The translations under genes and the position numbers were made by a program. This document shows positions 1 through 8,680 of a stretch of DNA of 64,000 nt, in pieces. This DNA is from CAMPJM01 sp964440915 (GTDB lineage: Bacteria; Bacteroidota; Bacteroidia; Cytophagales; Cyclobacteriaceae), in the NCBI GenBank assembly GCA_964440915.1, contig CAYTTV010000014.1:9354-73353 (forward strand). Reading direction: 5' to 3'. The notes under the pieces are model-generated. The model saw nothing but the letters and a program-made list of their open reading frames with translations, was not told the origin of the DNA and searched no databases. Every line of letters begins with the position of its first letter. The stretch's first letter is position 1.

Positions 1-1031
1 TGCTGATTCGAATAACTGACGGTGAAATCATTGAAAAATACCGATTCGATAAGGGAATAAAATGGCGTTGTGTATATGGATTTGAGAAAGGAAGGTATCT
101 GCTAGGCAGTTATCATAGAGAGAGCAAGCCTGCTGTAGTATCCTTGTTTCAGGAAGATGAATTGCTAAAAACTCGTTATTTTGATAAGGGCTATGCTACC
201 GAAATACGTTTCATTGAGCGATCGGTTGATGATCACATCCTCATTGAGGGAGAGTACTATACCATTGAGCCTGCTGGAGGCCATGATGAATATTATGCCC
301 ATGGGTGGATGCATAAGGTGACGGAAGAACTTGAGGAGGTAGAGGGCACAATCAACACCCAAAACCAGCTTTGCTATGAAGGAGGTTTTCACAAGGAGGA
401 AGCTTCTGGAAACTATTTTGCTTACGACCGATACTTGATTGGTAAGTACAATTCCAGGGGTGAACTTCTCTGGAAACAAGATACTGCTATAACCGGCCAA
501 GAGAGATCGTCCAGATTGAAAAGCCTGGCTCCTTATTATTTGATGAGGGAAGATGCTCTATCCACCGATGGTGTTTGGGCGGGTGGAAAAAGAGGGTATG
601 CAGATCATGAAAAAGGTTCTGGGATGTATTATCCCACATTTTTTAGACTAACTTCTAATGGGACGTTGTTAAACTTTTCTCAATATTTACAAGCTATCCC
701 CCATCTACAGTCTGTGCTTTCGATTATGCCCGGAAAGGACAGAAGCTGCCATATTATAGGAGAAACTTTGATCGTGGGGGAAGGAAATGGGCTCTGCCTG
801 TTGCATGTTGAGCTTATGCCTCATGTTGTCATAAAATCTGTCCGGTACATCAATCTTATGGAAAGTGGATTACCTCCAACCATAGAGGAAGCCCCATCAT
901 TTTGTGGCGAGTTCATCAGTATAATAGCTGTTTATCAAGATACAAATGAAGGAAAGTTTATTGTGTTTGCCAATACTGGAAAAGGTTACCATACCTATGG
1001 CAAAGTGTGGTCGTTTTTGATAAGCGACTAA
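1..1031 (+). CDS. Unknown protein, 5' end cut by window edge; possibly beta-propeller-like
   Basis: The reading frame is already open at base 3 and runs without a stop to TAA at 1029-1031, so about 342 C-terminal residues are visible and the true start lies outside the window; a TTG at 144 is in frame but is probably internal. I do not recognise a family. The protein has no membrane segment and is built from short beta-type stretches, including GELLWKQDT, which resembles the blade motif GKLLWKFRTG of the next gene. That suggests a propeller-like fold, by inference only. It reads in the same direction as the following three genes, 89 bases upstream of the next start, so it may belong to their cluster. 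Confidence 0.6.
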   Translation, partial: LIRITDGEIIEKYRFDKGIKWRCVYGFEKGRYLLGSYHRESKPAVVSLFQEDELLKTRYFDKGYATEIRFIERSVDDHILIEGEYYTIEPAGGHDEYYAHGWMHKVTEELEEVEGTINTQNQLCYEGGFHKEEASGNYFAYDRYLIGKYNSRGELLWKQDTAITGQERSSRLKSLAPYYLMREDALSTDGVWAGGKRGYADHEKGSGMYYPTFFRLTSNGTLLNFSQYLQAIPHLQSVLSIMPGKDRSCHIIGETLIVGEGNGLCLLHVELMPHVVIKSVRYINLMESGLPPTIEEAPSFCGEFISIIAVYQDTNEGKFIVFANTGKGYHTYGKVWSFLISD

Positions 1032-1120
1032 AAATTGAATTATCAATCGTGATCATAATGCTGCTCCTTTCGAGTAAAATGAAATCAATAAGCTTAGTGG
1101 GCCTTACACAAAATTAAAAC

Positions 1121-2221
1121 ATGGAAAATTATCATATAATAGGAGGAAGCAATCAACAAACGTTTTTGCAAGAAGGTTTGGGGCCTAAAGTTAGTCCTAA
1201 GCCATTGTGGACAAAGAAGAATTTTGAATGTAAATCAGCTCCCTTTGTCAAAGACAAAGTCCTGTATATATGTCAAGCGGGACTATTTTGTGCTATTGAT
1301 GCTGATAACGGCAATATTTTATGGACTTTCGAAATGCCAGGGCAAGCATCTCCTCCTGTAGTTTTAGCCAATATGTTGATTATAGGTGGGCATTATATAG
1401 ACAGCCATTTATATGTGCTCGACAAGGACACAGGCAAGCTGCTTTGGAAATTTCGGACAGGAACGAGCAATGCCCCTGTCCATAAGTCTCCTATAATGAT
1501 AGACGATATGGTGATTTTTCCTGCTGGCAAAACCCTTTATGCCCTGAACATCCATACCCAAAAGCCGCACTGGAAGTTTAAGCCAGGTAAGAAGGTGGGC
1601 AATTTCCCCGCAACGTCTGGGGCAGGAATGGTCTTTATGATCACAAATGAGGGGTTGGATAAACAGCATATCTATTGTGTGGATGCTACGAATGGCCATG
1701 AAAGATGGAACCTGAAAGCTCCAGGGCTGAGCTCCCATCTTGTATTTGCGCATAATGCTTTGTTCTATGGTGATAGAGACAATCACTTGAACATTATCGA
1801 CCCAGCATCAGGTGCAACCAACCGCTTCCAAGTATTTGAAGGCGGACCCACTAATACCAGCTACTTGGCGGCTGCAGGACCTTTGTTGCTGATTGTTTTT
1901 GGAAATAAAATGGCAGCATTGCATTTGGAAACCATGGAGTGGGCATGGACATTCTCCTCGAAGGGAGCAATAGGACAGCCTACTATAGCCGATGGCATTG
2001 TTTATTTCGCTACTTGTTTCGACGGCATTTATGGGCTGGAGCTTGTAAGCGGAAAAACTTTATTCCGTATCAACACTGCCGTAAGGTCGGTGTATCCTTG
2101 CGCTATCGAGAATGAAACTTTGTATATGGCCGGTTCTATGAACGAGCATGAGATTCTGGCCTACCGCGTCAAAGTACCAAGGCGCAAGAATCCCATTATT
2201 TCCTTCCTGCTGGATGATTGA
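1121..2221 (+). CDS. PQQ-like beta-propeller repeat protein
   Basis: A 366-residue protein with repeated propeller blades ending in aromatic-turn motifs: GNILWTFEMPG near residue 64, GKLLWKFRTG near 105, HWKFKPGKK near 150, HERWNLKAPG near 193, WAWTFSSKG near 274 and GKTLFRI near 311. This is the PQQ-like repeat family (quinoprotein dehydrogenase or BamB type). Such folds serve as protein scaffolds or as PQQ enzymes; no dehydrogenase residues can be identified here. There is no signal peptide or lipobox, so it is probably cytoplasmic, unlike BamB. It sits 42 bases before the SPFH gene and is likely cotranscribed with it. Family assignment is firm; its role is unknown. Confidence 0.75.
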   Translation: MENYHIIGGSNQQTFLQEGLGPKVSPKPLWTKKNFECKSAPFVKDKVLYICQAGLFCAIDADNGNILWTFEMPGQASPPVVLANMLIIGGHYIDSHLYVLDKDTGKLLWKFRTGTSNAPVHKSPIMIDDMVIFPAGKTLYALNIHTQKPHWKFKPGKKVGNFPATSGAGMVFMITNEGLDKQHIYCVDATNGHERWNLKAPGLSSHLVFAHNALFYGDRDNHLNIIDPASGATNRFQVFEGGPTNTSYLAAAGPLLLIVFGNKMAALHLETMEWAWTFSSKGAIGQPTIADGIVYFATCFDGIYGLELVSGKTLFRINTAVRSVYPCAIENETLYMAGSMNEHEILAYRVKVPRRKNPIISFLLDD

Positions 2222-2263
2222 TATGCCTTTCTAACAAGATAAAAATTATAAAACACAAAGAAT

Positions 2264-3286
2264 ATGTTTGGAATAAAACACATCAAATTTGACTCAATGA
2301 CCTATGTTCTTTATTTTAAGAACGGGGATATTAAGAAAGAAGGTCGTGGTCTTTCTTTTTTCTACTTTTCTCCAAACTGCTCGATCGTTGCCATTCCTAT
2401 GGGCAGCAATGATTTGCCGTTTATCTTTAGCGAATCAACAAACGACTATCAAACAGTCAACATACAGGGCCAGATCAGCTATAAAATTAGCAATCCTAAA
2501 ACCCTTGCCGACGTCTTGGATTTCACAGTAAATGATAACGGGCAGTACAAAAGGAACGATATTGAAAAGCTAAACCAGCGGATCATAAATGAAGCGCAAA
2601 CCGCAACCTCTTCATTTATTCATGAGATAAAGTTGAAAGATGCGATTCGCTCAGCAAAAGCGATAGAAGAAAGGATCTTAGAAGGGTTGAAGACATCAGA
2701 AGCAATTGCCATGCTAGGGATTGATATTTTAGGGGCCAATATTTTGGGTGTTCAAGCAACGCCCGAAATGGCAAGAGCCTTGGAGACGGAAACAAGAGAA
2801 AAGCTTCAGCAGGAAGCTGATCAAGCCATCTATGAGCGTAGGAATTTTGCAGTCGAACAAGAAAGAAAAATCAAAGAAACAGAGCTGAATACAGAAATAG
2901 CGGTTGAAGAAAAACAAAAACAAATAGCAGAAAAGAAAATGGAGTCGGAAGTTCAAAAAGCTGAGAACAACCGGAAGCTTCGGGAAATGAGGATAGCAGC
3001 AGATATTGCGGTAGAAAATCAAAGAAAACAACTCATAGAACAAAAAACAGCGAACGACAAAAAAGAAGCTGAAACCCAAGGATATGTTATTGAAACCACT
3101 TTGAAGCCCTATAAGGACATCGATTGGAAGACCTTGACTGCCCTGAACAATAATCCAAATCCTCAATTCAATATCTCCCTTGCCTTTAGGGAGCTGGCAG
3201 AAAATGCCAATAAAATCGGCAACTTAAATATTAGTCCTGAACTATTGGACTCTTTGCTTAACGATAAGCGAGAAAATAGGAGATGA
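2264..3286 (+). CDS. SPFH/band-7 domain protein
   Basis: A 340-residue SPFH (stomatin/prohibitin/flotillin/HflK) family protein. Residues about 20-165 form the SPFH domain, with the usual phrase of an interaction-ready strand followed by 'GIDILGANILGVQATPEMA' at about 152-170. It is followed by a long charged coiled coil (about 170-270) rich in E, K, Q and R, and a short C-terminal domain with two more helices. There is no obvious N-terminal membrane segment, so attachment to membrane may be peripheral. SPFH proteins assemble ring or cage scaffolds that gather partner proteins. The stop codon overlaps the start of the next gene by four bases (ATGA at 3283-3286), implying coupled translation with the NAD-kinase-like protein. 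Confidence 0.8.
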   Translation: MFGIKHIKFDSMTYVLYFKNGDIKKEGRGLSFFYFSPNCSIVAIPMGSNDLPFIFSESTNDYQTVNIQGQISYKISNPKTLADVLDFTVNDNGQYKRNDIEKLNQRIINEAQTATSSFIHEIKLKDAIRSAKAIEERILEGLKTSEAIAMLGIDILGANILGVQATPEMARALETETREKLQQEADQAIYERRNFAVEQERKIKETELNTEIAVEEKQKQIAEKKMESEVQKAENNRKLREMRIAADIAVENQRKQLIEQKTANDKKEAETQGYVIETTLKPYKDIDWKTLTALNNNPNPQFNISLAFRELAENANKIGNLNISPELLDSLLNDKRENRR

Positions 3287-4203
3287 GCATAGAATATGCC
3301 ATAATCGTCAAGAATAAAACACGGCTTGAATCTTTGATTGAGCGGTTCAACACCAAGGCGCAAGCGAAATTTTACATTGAAAGTCTTGGTGTAAGCTTTG
3401 AAGATTATGAGTTGGAACACGAGGTTTTTCAAACCTCCTTAAGCTCATTGCAAACACAGCTATCAAGCATAATAAAAAATAAAACAGTGGAGCGGGTATA
3501 CCTCCCATCGTTCATCTTCTCTGCTAAAAACTTAATTGTTGTGATTGGTCAAGATGGGCTCGTGGCCAATACAGCCAAGTACGCACAAGGTTGTCCCATA
3601 GTCGCAGTGAACCCAGATAAGGCAAGGTATGACGGTGTGCTTCTGCCTTTTAATACTTCCGATTTTATGGTGGGCGTTGAAAGTGTTCTGGCCAACAAGT
3701 TTCGAGCAAAAGCAATGCGTTTCGCAGAGGCAAAACTAAACGACGGTCAGCGGCTGTTGGCATTTAACGACCTGTTTATTGGCGCGTCTTCACATGTTTC
3801 TGCCCGTTATAGAATTACGTTTAATCAAAAAAGAGAAGAACATTCGTCTAGTGGGCTTATTGTTTCTACTCCAGCCGGATCTACTGGTTGGCTAAGCTCG
3901 ATCTTCAATATGGCTTATGGCGTGACAGGCATTTTTGAAAAGGACTTGAGAGCCAAACAGCCAAAATTAAAAGGTGACCAATTGCTTTTCGTGGTAAGAG
4001 AACCTTTTCAAAGTATTAGAACACAAACAGGGATAAGTGCCGGAATCATTCAAGAGCATCGTCAGCTGACCATCGAATCGCTGATGCCTACGGGTGGCGT
4101 GATCTTCAGTGATGGAATAGAAACAGATTTTCTTAAATTTAACAGCGGATCAGTAGCTACAATTGGCATTGCACCCGAAATCATTAGAATAGTTATGAAA
4201 TAG
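3283..4203 (+). CDS. NAD-kinase-like (ATP-NAD/diacylglycerol kinase fold) protein
   Basis: A 306-residue protein with the NAD kinase motif order: GQDG at residues 89-92 in place of GGDG, NDLFIG at 162-167 in place of the NE motif, the well kept glycine-rich STPAGSTG at 195-202, and a late SDG followed by the beta-sandwich C-terminus. NAD kinases phosphorylate the 2'-OH of NAD to give NADP. The catalytic Asp of GGDG is present, so activity is possible, but the changed motif and the 80-residue N-terminal part suggest a divergent branch that may use another substrate. It overlaps the SPFH gene by four bases. It is unlikely to be the housekeeping nadK. Confidence 0.72.
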   Translation: MSIEYAIIVKNKTRLESLIERFNTKAQAKFYIESLGVSFEDYELEHEVFQTSLSSLQTQLSSIIKNKTVERVYLPSFIFSAKNLIVVIGQDGLVANTAKYAQGCPIVAVNPDKARYDGVLLPFNTSDFMVGVESVLANKFRAKAMRFAEAKLNDGQRLLAFNDLFIGASSHVSARYRITFNQKREEHSSSGLIVSTPAGSTGWLSSIFNMAYGVTGIFEKDLRAKQPKLKGDQLLFVVREPFQSIRTQTGISAGIIQEHRQLTIESLMPTGGVIFSDGIETDFLKFNSGSVATIGIAPEIIRIVMK

Positions 4204-4220
4204 GTAATCGGAATCGCTCT

Positions 4221-4248
4221 TTTGTATAACAATTAGGTCTTAGCTTTG
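4221..4248 (+). promoter_or_regulatory. Candidate Bacteroidota promoter for the 4307 lipoprotein gene
   Basis: TTTG at 4221-4224 and a perfect TAnnTTTG element (TAGCTTTG) at 4241-4248, separated by 16 bases, slightly shorter than the usual 19 or so. It lies about 60 bases before the start codon. Confidence 0.45.
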
Positions 4249-4306
4249 TGCCATCACAAATCCCTTTGCAGAATCATAGAACAAGGAATCAAAACAAATA
4301 AAATAA

Positions 4307-5035
4307 ATGGTAAGGATAGATTTTAAGGCAGCTTTTTTTTGGCTGATGGCTTTAGCTTTGGTAGGCTGCAGTACACAAACGCAAGAGTCCATGAATAACA
4401 AGGTGGAAATTATCGGCGAAATGAGGAATGTGATGTGGAAAGGACAGCTCGGAGGAAACATTGATCTGGACACCTTTGCTAACAAAACAGACCTGTATGG
4501 GCTGGGGCCTGTAGCGTATTTAAGAGGAGAAATCCTCATCATTGACGGCCAAGCTTATAAATCGACGGTGACTTCTGACTCAACCATGAAAGTCGAAGCA
4601 ACTTACGAGATCAAAGCTCCATTTTTCGGTTATGCCAACATCGCTCAATGGGAAGAGCGAGATTTGCCTGACAGCATCCAGACAATCCAGCAGCTGGAAC
4701 AATACCTAGATCAAGTAACCCGGTCATCGCCAAGGCCTTTTATGTTCAAGCTCTCTGGCATAGTTGAAGATGCGATCATCCATGTGGTAAACCTGCCAGA
4801 AGGCTCAAAGGTAAGTTCGCCAGAAGAAGCGCATCAGGGACAAGTAAACTATGCATTGAAAAATGAGCCCTCGGATATAGTCGGTTTCTTCTCTACAGCA
4901 CATAAAGCCATCTTTACACATCACGACACCTACTTGCACATGCACCTTATTACAAAAGACCTTCAACAAATGGGACACTTAGATGAGGTCGTGTTTGAAA
5001 AAGAAACGATGAAATTGTATTTGCCAGTAGAGTAG
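4307..5035 (+). CDS. Acetolactate decarboxylase family lipoprotein
   Basis: A 242-residue protein beginning with a lipoprotein signal peptide (LVGC at 18-21). The mature part matches alpha-acetolactate decarboxylase (BudA family): the GLGPVAYLRGEILIIDG segment that carries the conserved Glu, and near the C-terminus HMH followed 11 residues later by GH (LHMHLITKDLQQMGHLDE). The HxH and H(+11) spacing equals the three zinc-binding His of the Brevibacillus enzyme. The reaction is decarboxylation of alpha-acetolactate to acetoin. The unusual point is location: an acylated, exported form would act in the periplasm, whereas acetolactate synthase (ilvBN, 34 kb away) is cytoplasmic. The own promoter and gap from the SPFH cluster suggest a separate transcript. 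Confidence 0.72.
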   Translation: MVRIDFKAAFFWLMALALVGCSTQTQESMNNKVEIIGEMRNVMWKGQLGGNIDLDTFANKTDLYGLGPVAYLRGEILIIDGQAYKSTVTSDSTMKVEATYEIKAPFFGYANIAQWEERDLPDSIQTIQQLEQYLDQVTRSSPRPFMFKLSGIVEDAIIHVVNLPEGSKVSSPEEAHQGQVNYALKNEPSDIVGFFSTAHKAIFTHHDTYLHMHLITKDLQQMGHLDEVVFEKETMKLYLPVE

Positions 5036-5046
5036 AGCCCAATCAC

Positions 5047-5832
5047 ATGCAAGATTTCAAAGAATTCGCCTTTGCTTTGTTAGTAATCGCATTGGTGATA
5101 GCTGGTGTGCAATGGCTATTATTACGGTTCACACACTGGGTGGTCGTACTTACAGCCACGGGCTTAATGTCTATTATCATCGCATCTGTTTATGTGCAGC
5201 TAAAGAATTCATCTCCCAATGGAGGCAGTAGTGGTCCGGATTTCGGAGAATATATTGTCCCTACATTCGTAGTTTTTACCCTTTTGTTTTGTGGCTTTCT
5301 GCTCATATGTTATTTAATGCAATACCAATTGCCTATAATCGCCTACAAGCTAACCTTTGGCTCCATCGCCCTTTTTGCCATCCTCCGCTTTGGGTATCGG
5401 GAAATAAAAAATGTGACTTTTTATAATGAGTTATTTAGCAAGTGTGAGATAAAGGTAGTAGATAAAACAGGCGGCAAATCAATCTTGAAAGAGATAGTTT
5501 TCAAGAATACGTCAAACGGCCTAATAACGAATAAAGATCCTTATTCAAAAGCACCATCTGAGCCTAGGATAGCACGTTTTGCAGATAAAATAATTTTCTA
5601 TAGTAATTCAGTGAAAACCAACCGCCGCACTGCGCACGAGTTTCCTTTTGATTACAGTTTGTGCATGGAAACACAGCAGAAAGGTGAAGGCCTCTTTTTT
5701 TGGATTCAAACTAAAAGCATTTCCCCAATGACAATTGTGTTTCTACCTGATGATAAAGCTGAGTTATATATAGATGGTAATTTTATAAAACAGTACCAGT
5801 TTAGTGATACAAGTGTTTCCGAAAAAGATTAA
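5047..5832 (+). CDS. Unknown membrane protein, four N-terminal TM segments
   Basis: A 261-residue protein I do not recognise. The first ~112 residues contain four hydrophobic segments (about 8-28, 31-51, 70-92 and 95-112), with a glycine/serine-rich loop between the second and third. The remaining ~150 residues are soluble and rich in beta-type sequence, ending in an acidic/serine tail. It starts 11 bases after the acetolactate decarboxylase-like gene, so the two are probably cotranscribed. Confidence 0.65.
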   Translation: MQDFKEFAFALLVIALVIAGVQWLLLRFTHWVVVLTATGLMSIIIASVYVQLKNSSPNGGSSGPDFGEYIVPTFVVFTLLFCGFLLICYLMQYQLPIIAYKLTFGSIALFAILRFGYREIKNVTFYNELFSKCEIKVVDKTGGKSILKEIVFKNTSNGLITNKDPYSKAPSEPRIARFADKIIFYSNSVKTNRRTAHEFPFDYSLCMETQQKGEGLFFWIQTKSISPMTIVFLPDDKAELYIDGNFIKQYQFSDTSVSEKD

Positions 5833-5846
5833 GGTGTTATAGTGAG

Positions 5847-5894
5847 GTTTATGGATTAAAGCATGCCCATCAACCGGAATAAGTATCCATAAAC
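5847..5894. repeat. Inverted repeat downstream of the 5047 gene
   Basis: GTTTATGGAT (5847-5856) pairs perfectly with ATCCATAAAC (5885-5894) across a 28-base loop. No T-run follows, so it may stabilise the 3' end or be a weak terminator. Confidence 0.4.
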
Positions 5895-6011
5895 ATCATC
5901 ATAAGGTCGAAAGCTTATGTTTTTCGCCATCAAATGCGTTTTCTCTGTTGTTTTATTTTACATTTACTTTTTAGAAAACCGCTTCAGCTTACCTCCGTCT
6001 GAATTCATCTT

Positions 6012-6833
6012 ATGAGTATCTCCTGTACAAGACCATTTTATTTAATAAGCCTTGTTTTTATTTATTCAGCTTGTGCCCCTCATCAGAAAGTCAGTAAAGG
6101 AAGCAATGAATCCAATGGTGTAACAAGCACCGAACTATTCCATATCCCCTATTCTAGCCCTGGGCCATTAAAAGATCCAATATTGGTGATGGTGCTGCAT
6201 GGTGACGCGCCATTTAACAATCCTTCTTATCAGTATCATGTCGCCAAGAAAATAGCAGAAGAGAATAGCAATGTTGTTGCAGTGGGGATGCTCAGGCCTG
6301 GATATAAGGACAATGAAGGCAATCGTTCCGAAGGTGAGCGTGGCAAAACGACAGGTGATAATTATACAAGAGATGTGTTAGCAGCCATCAATAACCTTGC
6401 TGCTGAGTTAAAAGAACAATATAATCCTTCAAAAATAATTTTAGTGGGGCATTCTGGTGGTGCTGCTATATCAGCCAATCTGCTTGCCGAATATCCCCAC
6501 TTCTATGCAGGTGCTGTACTTGTCGCATGTCCCTGCGACCTCCATGAGTGGCGAGCGCATATGAAAGCATTACGGCCGCGTGCAAGGATTTGGAATAAAG
6601 AGGTGAACAGTCTTTCTCCTATTGAGGAGGTGGAAAGGATGGACGATTCAGCACAAATAATAGTCCTTCATGGGGATAATGACGAAGTGGTGCCAATAGA
6701 TATCGCTAAAAGTTATGTAGCGGAATTAGAAGCCAATAACAAACAAGTTAATCTCATTTTGCTCGAAAACCAAGGACATGAAATAGCCTTTGACCAGCAA
6801 GTATTGGAAGCAGTTAAGAGGCTTATAGAATAA
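6012..6833 (+). CDS. Alpha/beta hydrolase lipoprotein
   Basis: A 273-residue serine hydrolase with a lipoprotein signal (YSAC, Cys21). The alpha/beta-hydrolase landmarks are present: VMVLHGD for the oxyanion-side strand, GHSGGA nucleophile elbow with Ser near 148, LHGDNDEVVP carrying the acid Asp near 226, and NQGHE carrying the His near 256. Related proteins include dienelactone-hydrolase-like and prolyl-oligopeptidase-like esterases. The substrate cannot be told. It would be anchored in the periplasm or on the cell surface. It precedes another esterase lipoprotein on the same strand but is separated by 197 bases. Confidence 0.78.
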   Translation: MSISCTRPFYLISLVFIYSACAPHQKVSKGSNESNGVTSTELFHIPYSSPGPLKDPILVMVLHGDAPFNNPSYQYHVAKKIAEENSNVVAVGMLRPGYKDNEGNRSEGERGKTTGDNYTRDVLAAINNLAAELKEQYNPSKIILVGHSGGAAISANLLAEYPHFYAGAVLVACPCDLHEWRAHMKALRPRARIWNKEVNSLSPIEEVERMDDSAQIIVLHGDNDEVVPIDIAKSYVAELEANNKQVNLILLENQGHEIAFDQQVLEAVKRLIE

Positions 6834-6854
6834 GTGCAATCTATGACGCACTTA
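6831..6854 (+). terminator. Hairpin at the hydrolase stop codon
   Basis: TAAGTGC (6831-6837, including the stop codon) pairs with GCACTTA (6848-6854) over a 10-base loop. There is no T-run, so termination is uncertain. Confidence 0.35.
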
Positions 6855-6923
6855 AGATATTGACGCTCACCATACAGACCTCTCTTCAAAATGATTTAAT
6901 CAAGTGATTGTCGCTTGCCATAC

Positions 6924-6939
6924 ATGATCGATCGATCAT
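6924..6939. promoter_or_regulatory. Perfect 16-bp palindrome, candidate operator
   Basis: ATGATCGATCGATCAT is its own reverse complement. It lies 92 bases before the esterase start at 7031, where a dimeric regulator could bind. The binding protein is unknown. Confidence 0.4.
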
Positions 6940-7030
6940 AGGAAAGGAATCATCGAGTAAGTTAACCATCGAAGAGGAATAAAATTAAAATTAGTTTTAT
7001 TTGTATATCACTTCAACAAGTTCATACACT

Positions 7031-8590
7031 ATGAAATTACTAATTAACTTTATTTCTCTTTTCGTAATAACAGTGGGATTATGCTTTACAGGATGTAATA
7101 CGCCCACTGGAACAGCTCAGGAAGCTGTCGTAAAAACTACCCACGGCAGTGTTTCTGGTAGTATCGAGGATGATATCTTCATTTTCAAGGGCATTCCATA
7201 TGCGCAGGCCGAAAGATTTATGCCTCCACAAGAGCCAGATGCGTGGGATGAAATTCTCGAATGCACGGAGTATGGTCCCGTAGCAAAGCAAATTGTAAGC
7301 TGGATTGATGAGTCCAATATGGATGAAGGAAAGCTATTCAGTGTAAATGTTTGGACGCAAGGATTGAATGACGGCAAAAAGCGCCCTGTAATGCTATGGT
7401 TGCATGGAGGTGGTTTTCATGTAGGCAGCAGCAGCGACCCCATGACAGATGGGAAAGCGTTGGCTCAGAAAGGAGATGTGGTGATGGTGTCTGTAAACCA
7501 TAGGCTCAATATCCTTGGTTTTCTAGATTTGTCTGGAGTTGATTCGAAATATGCGGAATCTGCCAACGTGGGCATGCTGGATGTGGTGAAGGCTTTGGAG
7601 TGGATTAAAGATAATATTGAGAAGTTTGGAGGCGACCCTTCCAATGTAACGATCTTCGGTGAGTCTGGCGGTGGGGGAAAAGTGGGCACGCTCATGTGTA
7701 TGCCTGCTGCAAACGGTTTGTTCCACAAAGCCATCATTCAAAGTGGCACTTTGTTGAACATCATGACGCAAGAGAAGTCTCAGGCTTTGGGCCAAGCGGT
7801 GCTTGAAAATCTCGGAATTGGAGCTGATGAGGTCGAAAAACTAGATACTGTTTCTTATCATGCGCTTGTAAAAGCTGGAAACGATGCCATTGCGGCTGTT
7901 ACTGGTCCAAGAAGGCCTGGTTCTTCAACAATGTTTGGTTTTGCCCCTTCTGTGGATGGAGAGGTTTTGGTTCAGCAGCCTTTCAGCCCAGGATTTGCCG
8001 ATATCTCTAAGGATATCCCTCTTATGATAGGTACAACCCTGAATGAGCTAATTGCTACCGCTTACGCAGAAAAAGATTTGACGCTAGAGCAGGCCAAAGA
8101 AAGATTGACAAAAATATACAAAGACAAAACAGATGAATTTGTTTCGTTATATGAGGAAGCTTATCCTGATTTCACCCCTCAAGACTTATTGTCTATCGAT
8201 ACCGTCTTCAGGCCTTTAACCATTATTGCTGCTGATGCATGGTCTCAAGAATCCAATGCACCCGTGTACAGCTATTTCTTGGCATGGAAAAGCCCCGTAG
8301 ATGATAACACAAAAGGATCTTTTCACGGTTTGGATATTCCTTTGGCATTTAGCAATGTTGACTTGAAGCCTGACTGGACAGGAACTACTGAGGAGTCTTA
8401 TAAGTTGGCAGATATCATGAGCTCGGTCTGGTTAAACTTTGTCAAGACTGGGAATCCTAATGTGGCAGGGGTGCTTCCCGAGTGGGAGCCTTATACTGCG
8501 GAAAACGGAGCAACCATGTACTTCGATTCAGAATCTAGGATCGTCAATAATCATGACAGAGAGTTGATGGAATTCGTTAAAAATCATTGA
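7031..8590 (+). CDS. Type B carboxylesterase (carboxylesterase/lipase family) lipoprotein
   Basis: A 519-residue protein from ATG 7031; a TTG at 7001 is in frame, but the ATG gives a proper lipoprotein signal (CFTGC, Cys22). It belongs to the carboxylesterase type B family (p-nitrobenzyl esterase, cholinesterase fold): the FKGIPYA N-terminal motif, LHGGGFHVGS oxyanion hole, FGESGGGG nucleophile elbow (the usual form is GESAGG), a Glu in the GTTLNE region, and the FHGLDIPLAF motif carrying the catalytic His. Length is normal for the family. It hydrolyses carboxylic esters outside the cytoplasm; the natural substrate is unknown. Confidence 0.85.
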   Translation: MKLLINFISLFVITVGLCFTGCNTPTGTAQEAVVKTTHGSVSGSIEDDIFIFKGIPYAQAERFMPPQEPDAWDEILECTEYGPVAKQIVSWIDESNMDEGKLFSVNVWTQGLNDGKKRPVMLWLHGGGFHVGSSSDPMTDGKALAQKGDVVMVSVNHRLNILGFLDLSGVDSKYAESANVGMLDVVKALEWIKDNIEKFGGDPSNVTIFGESGGGGKVGTLMCMPAANGLFHKAIIQSGTLLNIMTQEKSQALGQAVLENLGIGADEVEKLDTVSYHALVKAGNDAIAAVTGPRRPGSSTMFGFAPSVDGEVLVQQPFSPGFADISKDIPLMIGTTLNELIATAYAEKDLTLEQAKERLTKIYKDKTDEFVSLYEEAYPDFTPQDLLSIDTVFRPLTIIAADAWSQESNAPVYSYFLAWKSPVDDNTKGSFHGLDIPLAFSNVDLKPDWTGTTEESYKLADIMSSVWLNFVKTGNPNVAGVLPEWEPYTAENGATMYFDSESRIVNNHDRELMEFVKNH

Positions 8591-8629
8591 TCTGAATCCA
8601 ATCCTTTGGAAGTAAAACGGCTTCCTGAC

Positions 8630-8673
8630 AAATGGCTCTCTATAATAACCGGTAGAGAGCCATTTGCATTTTT
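8630..8673 (+). terminator. Strong intrinsic terminator after the esterase
   Basis: A perfect 13-bp stem, AAATGGCTCTCTA (8630-8642) with TAGAGAGCCATTT (8653-8665), a 10-base loop, then GCATTTTT. It lies 39 bases after the esterase stop. Confidence 0.85.
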
Positions 8674-8680
8674 AATATGC

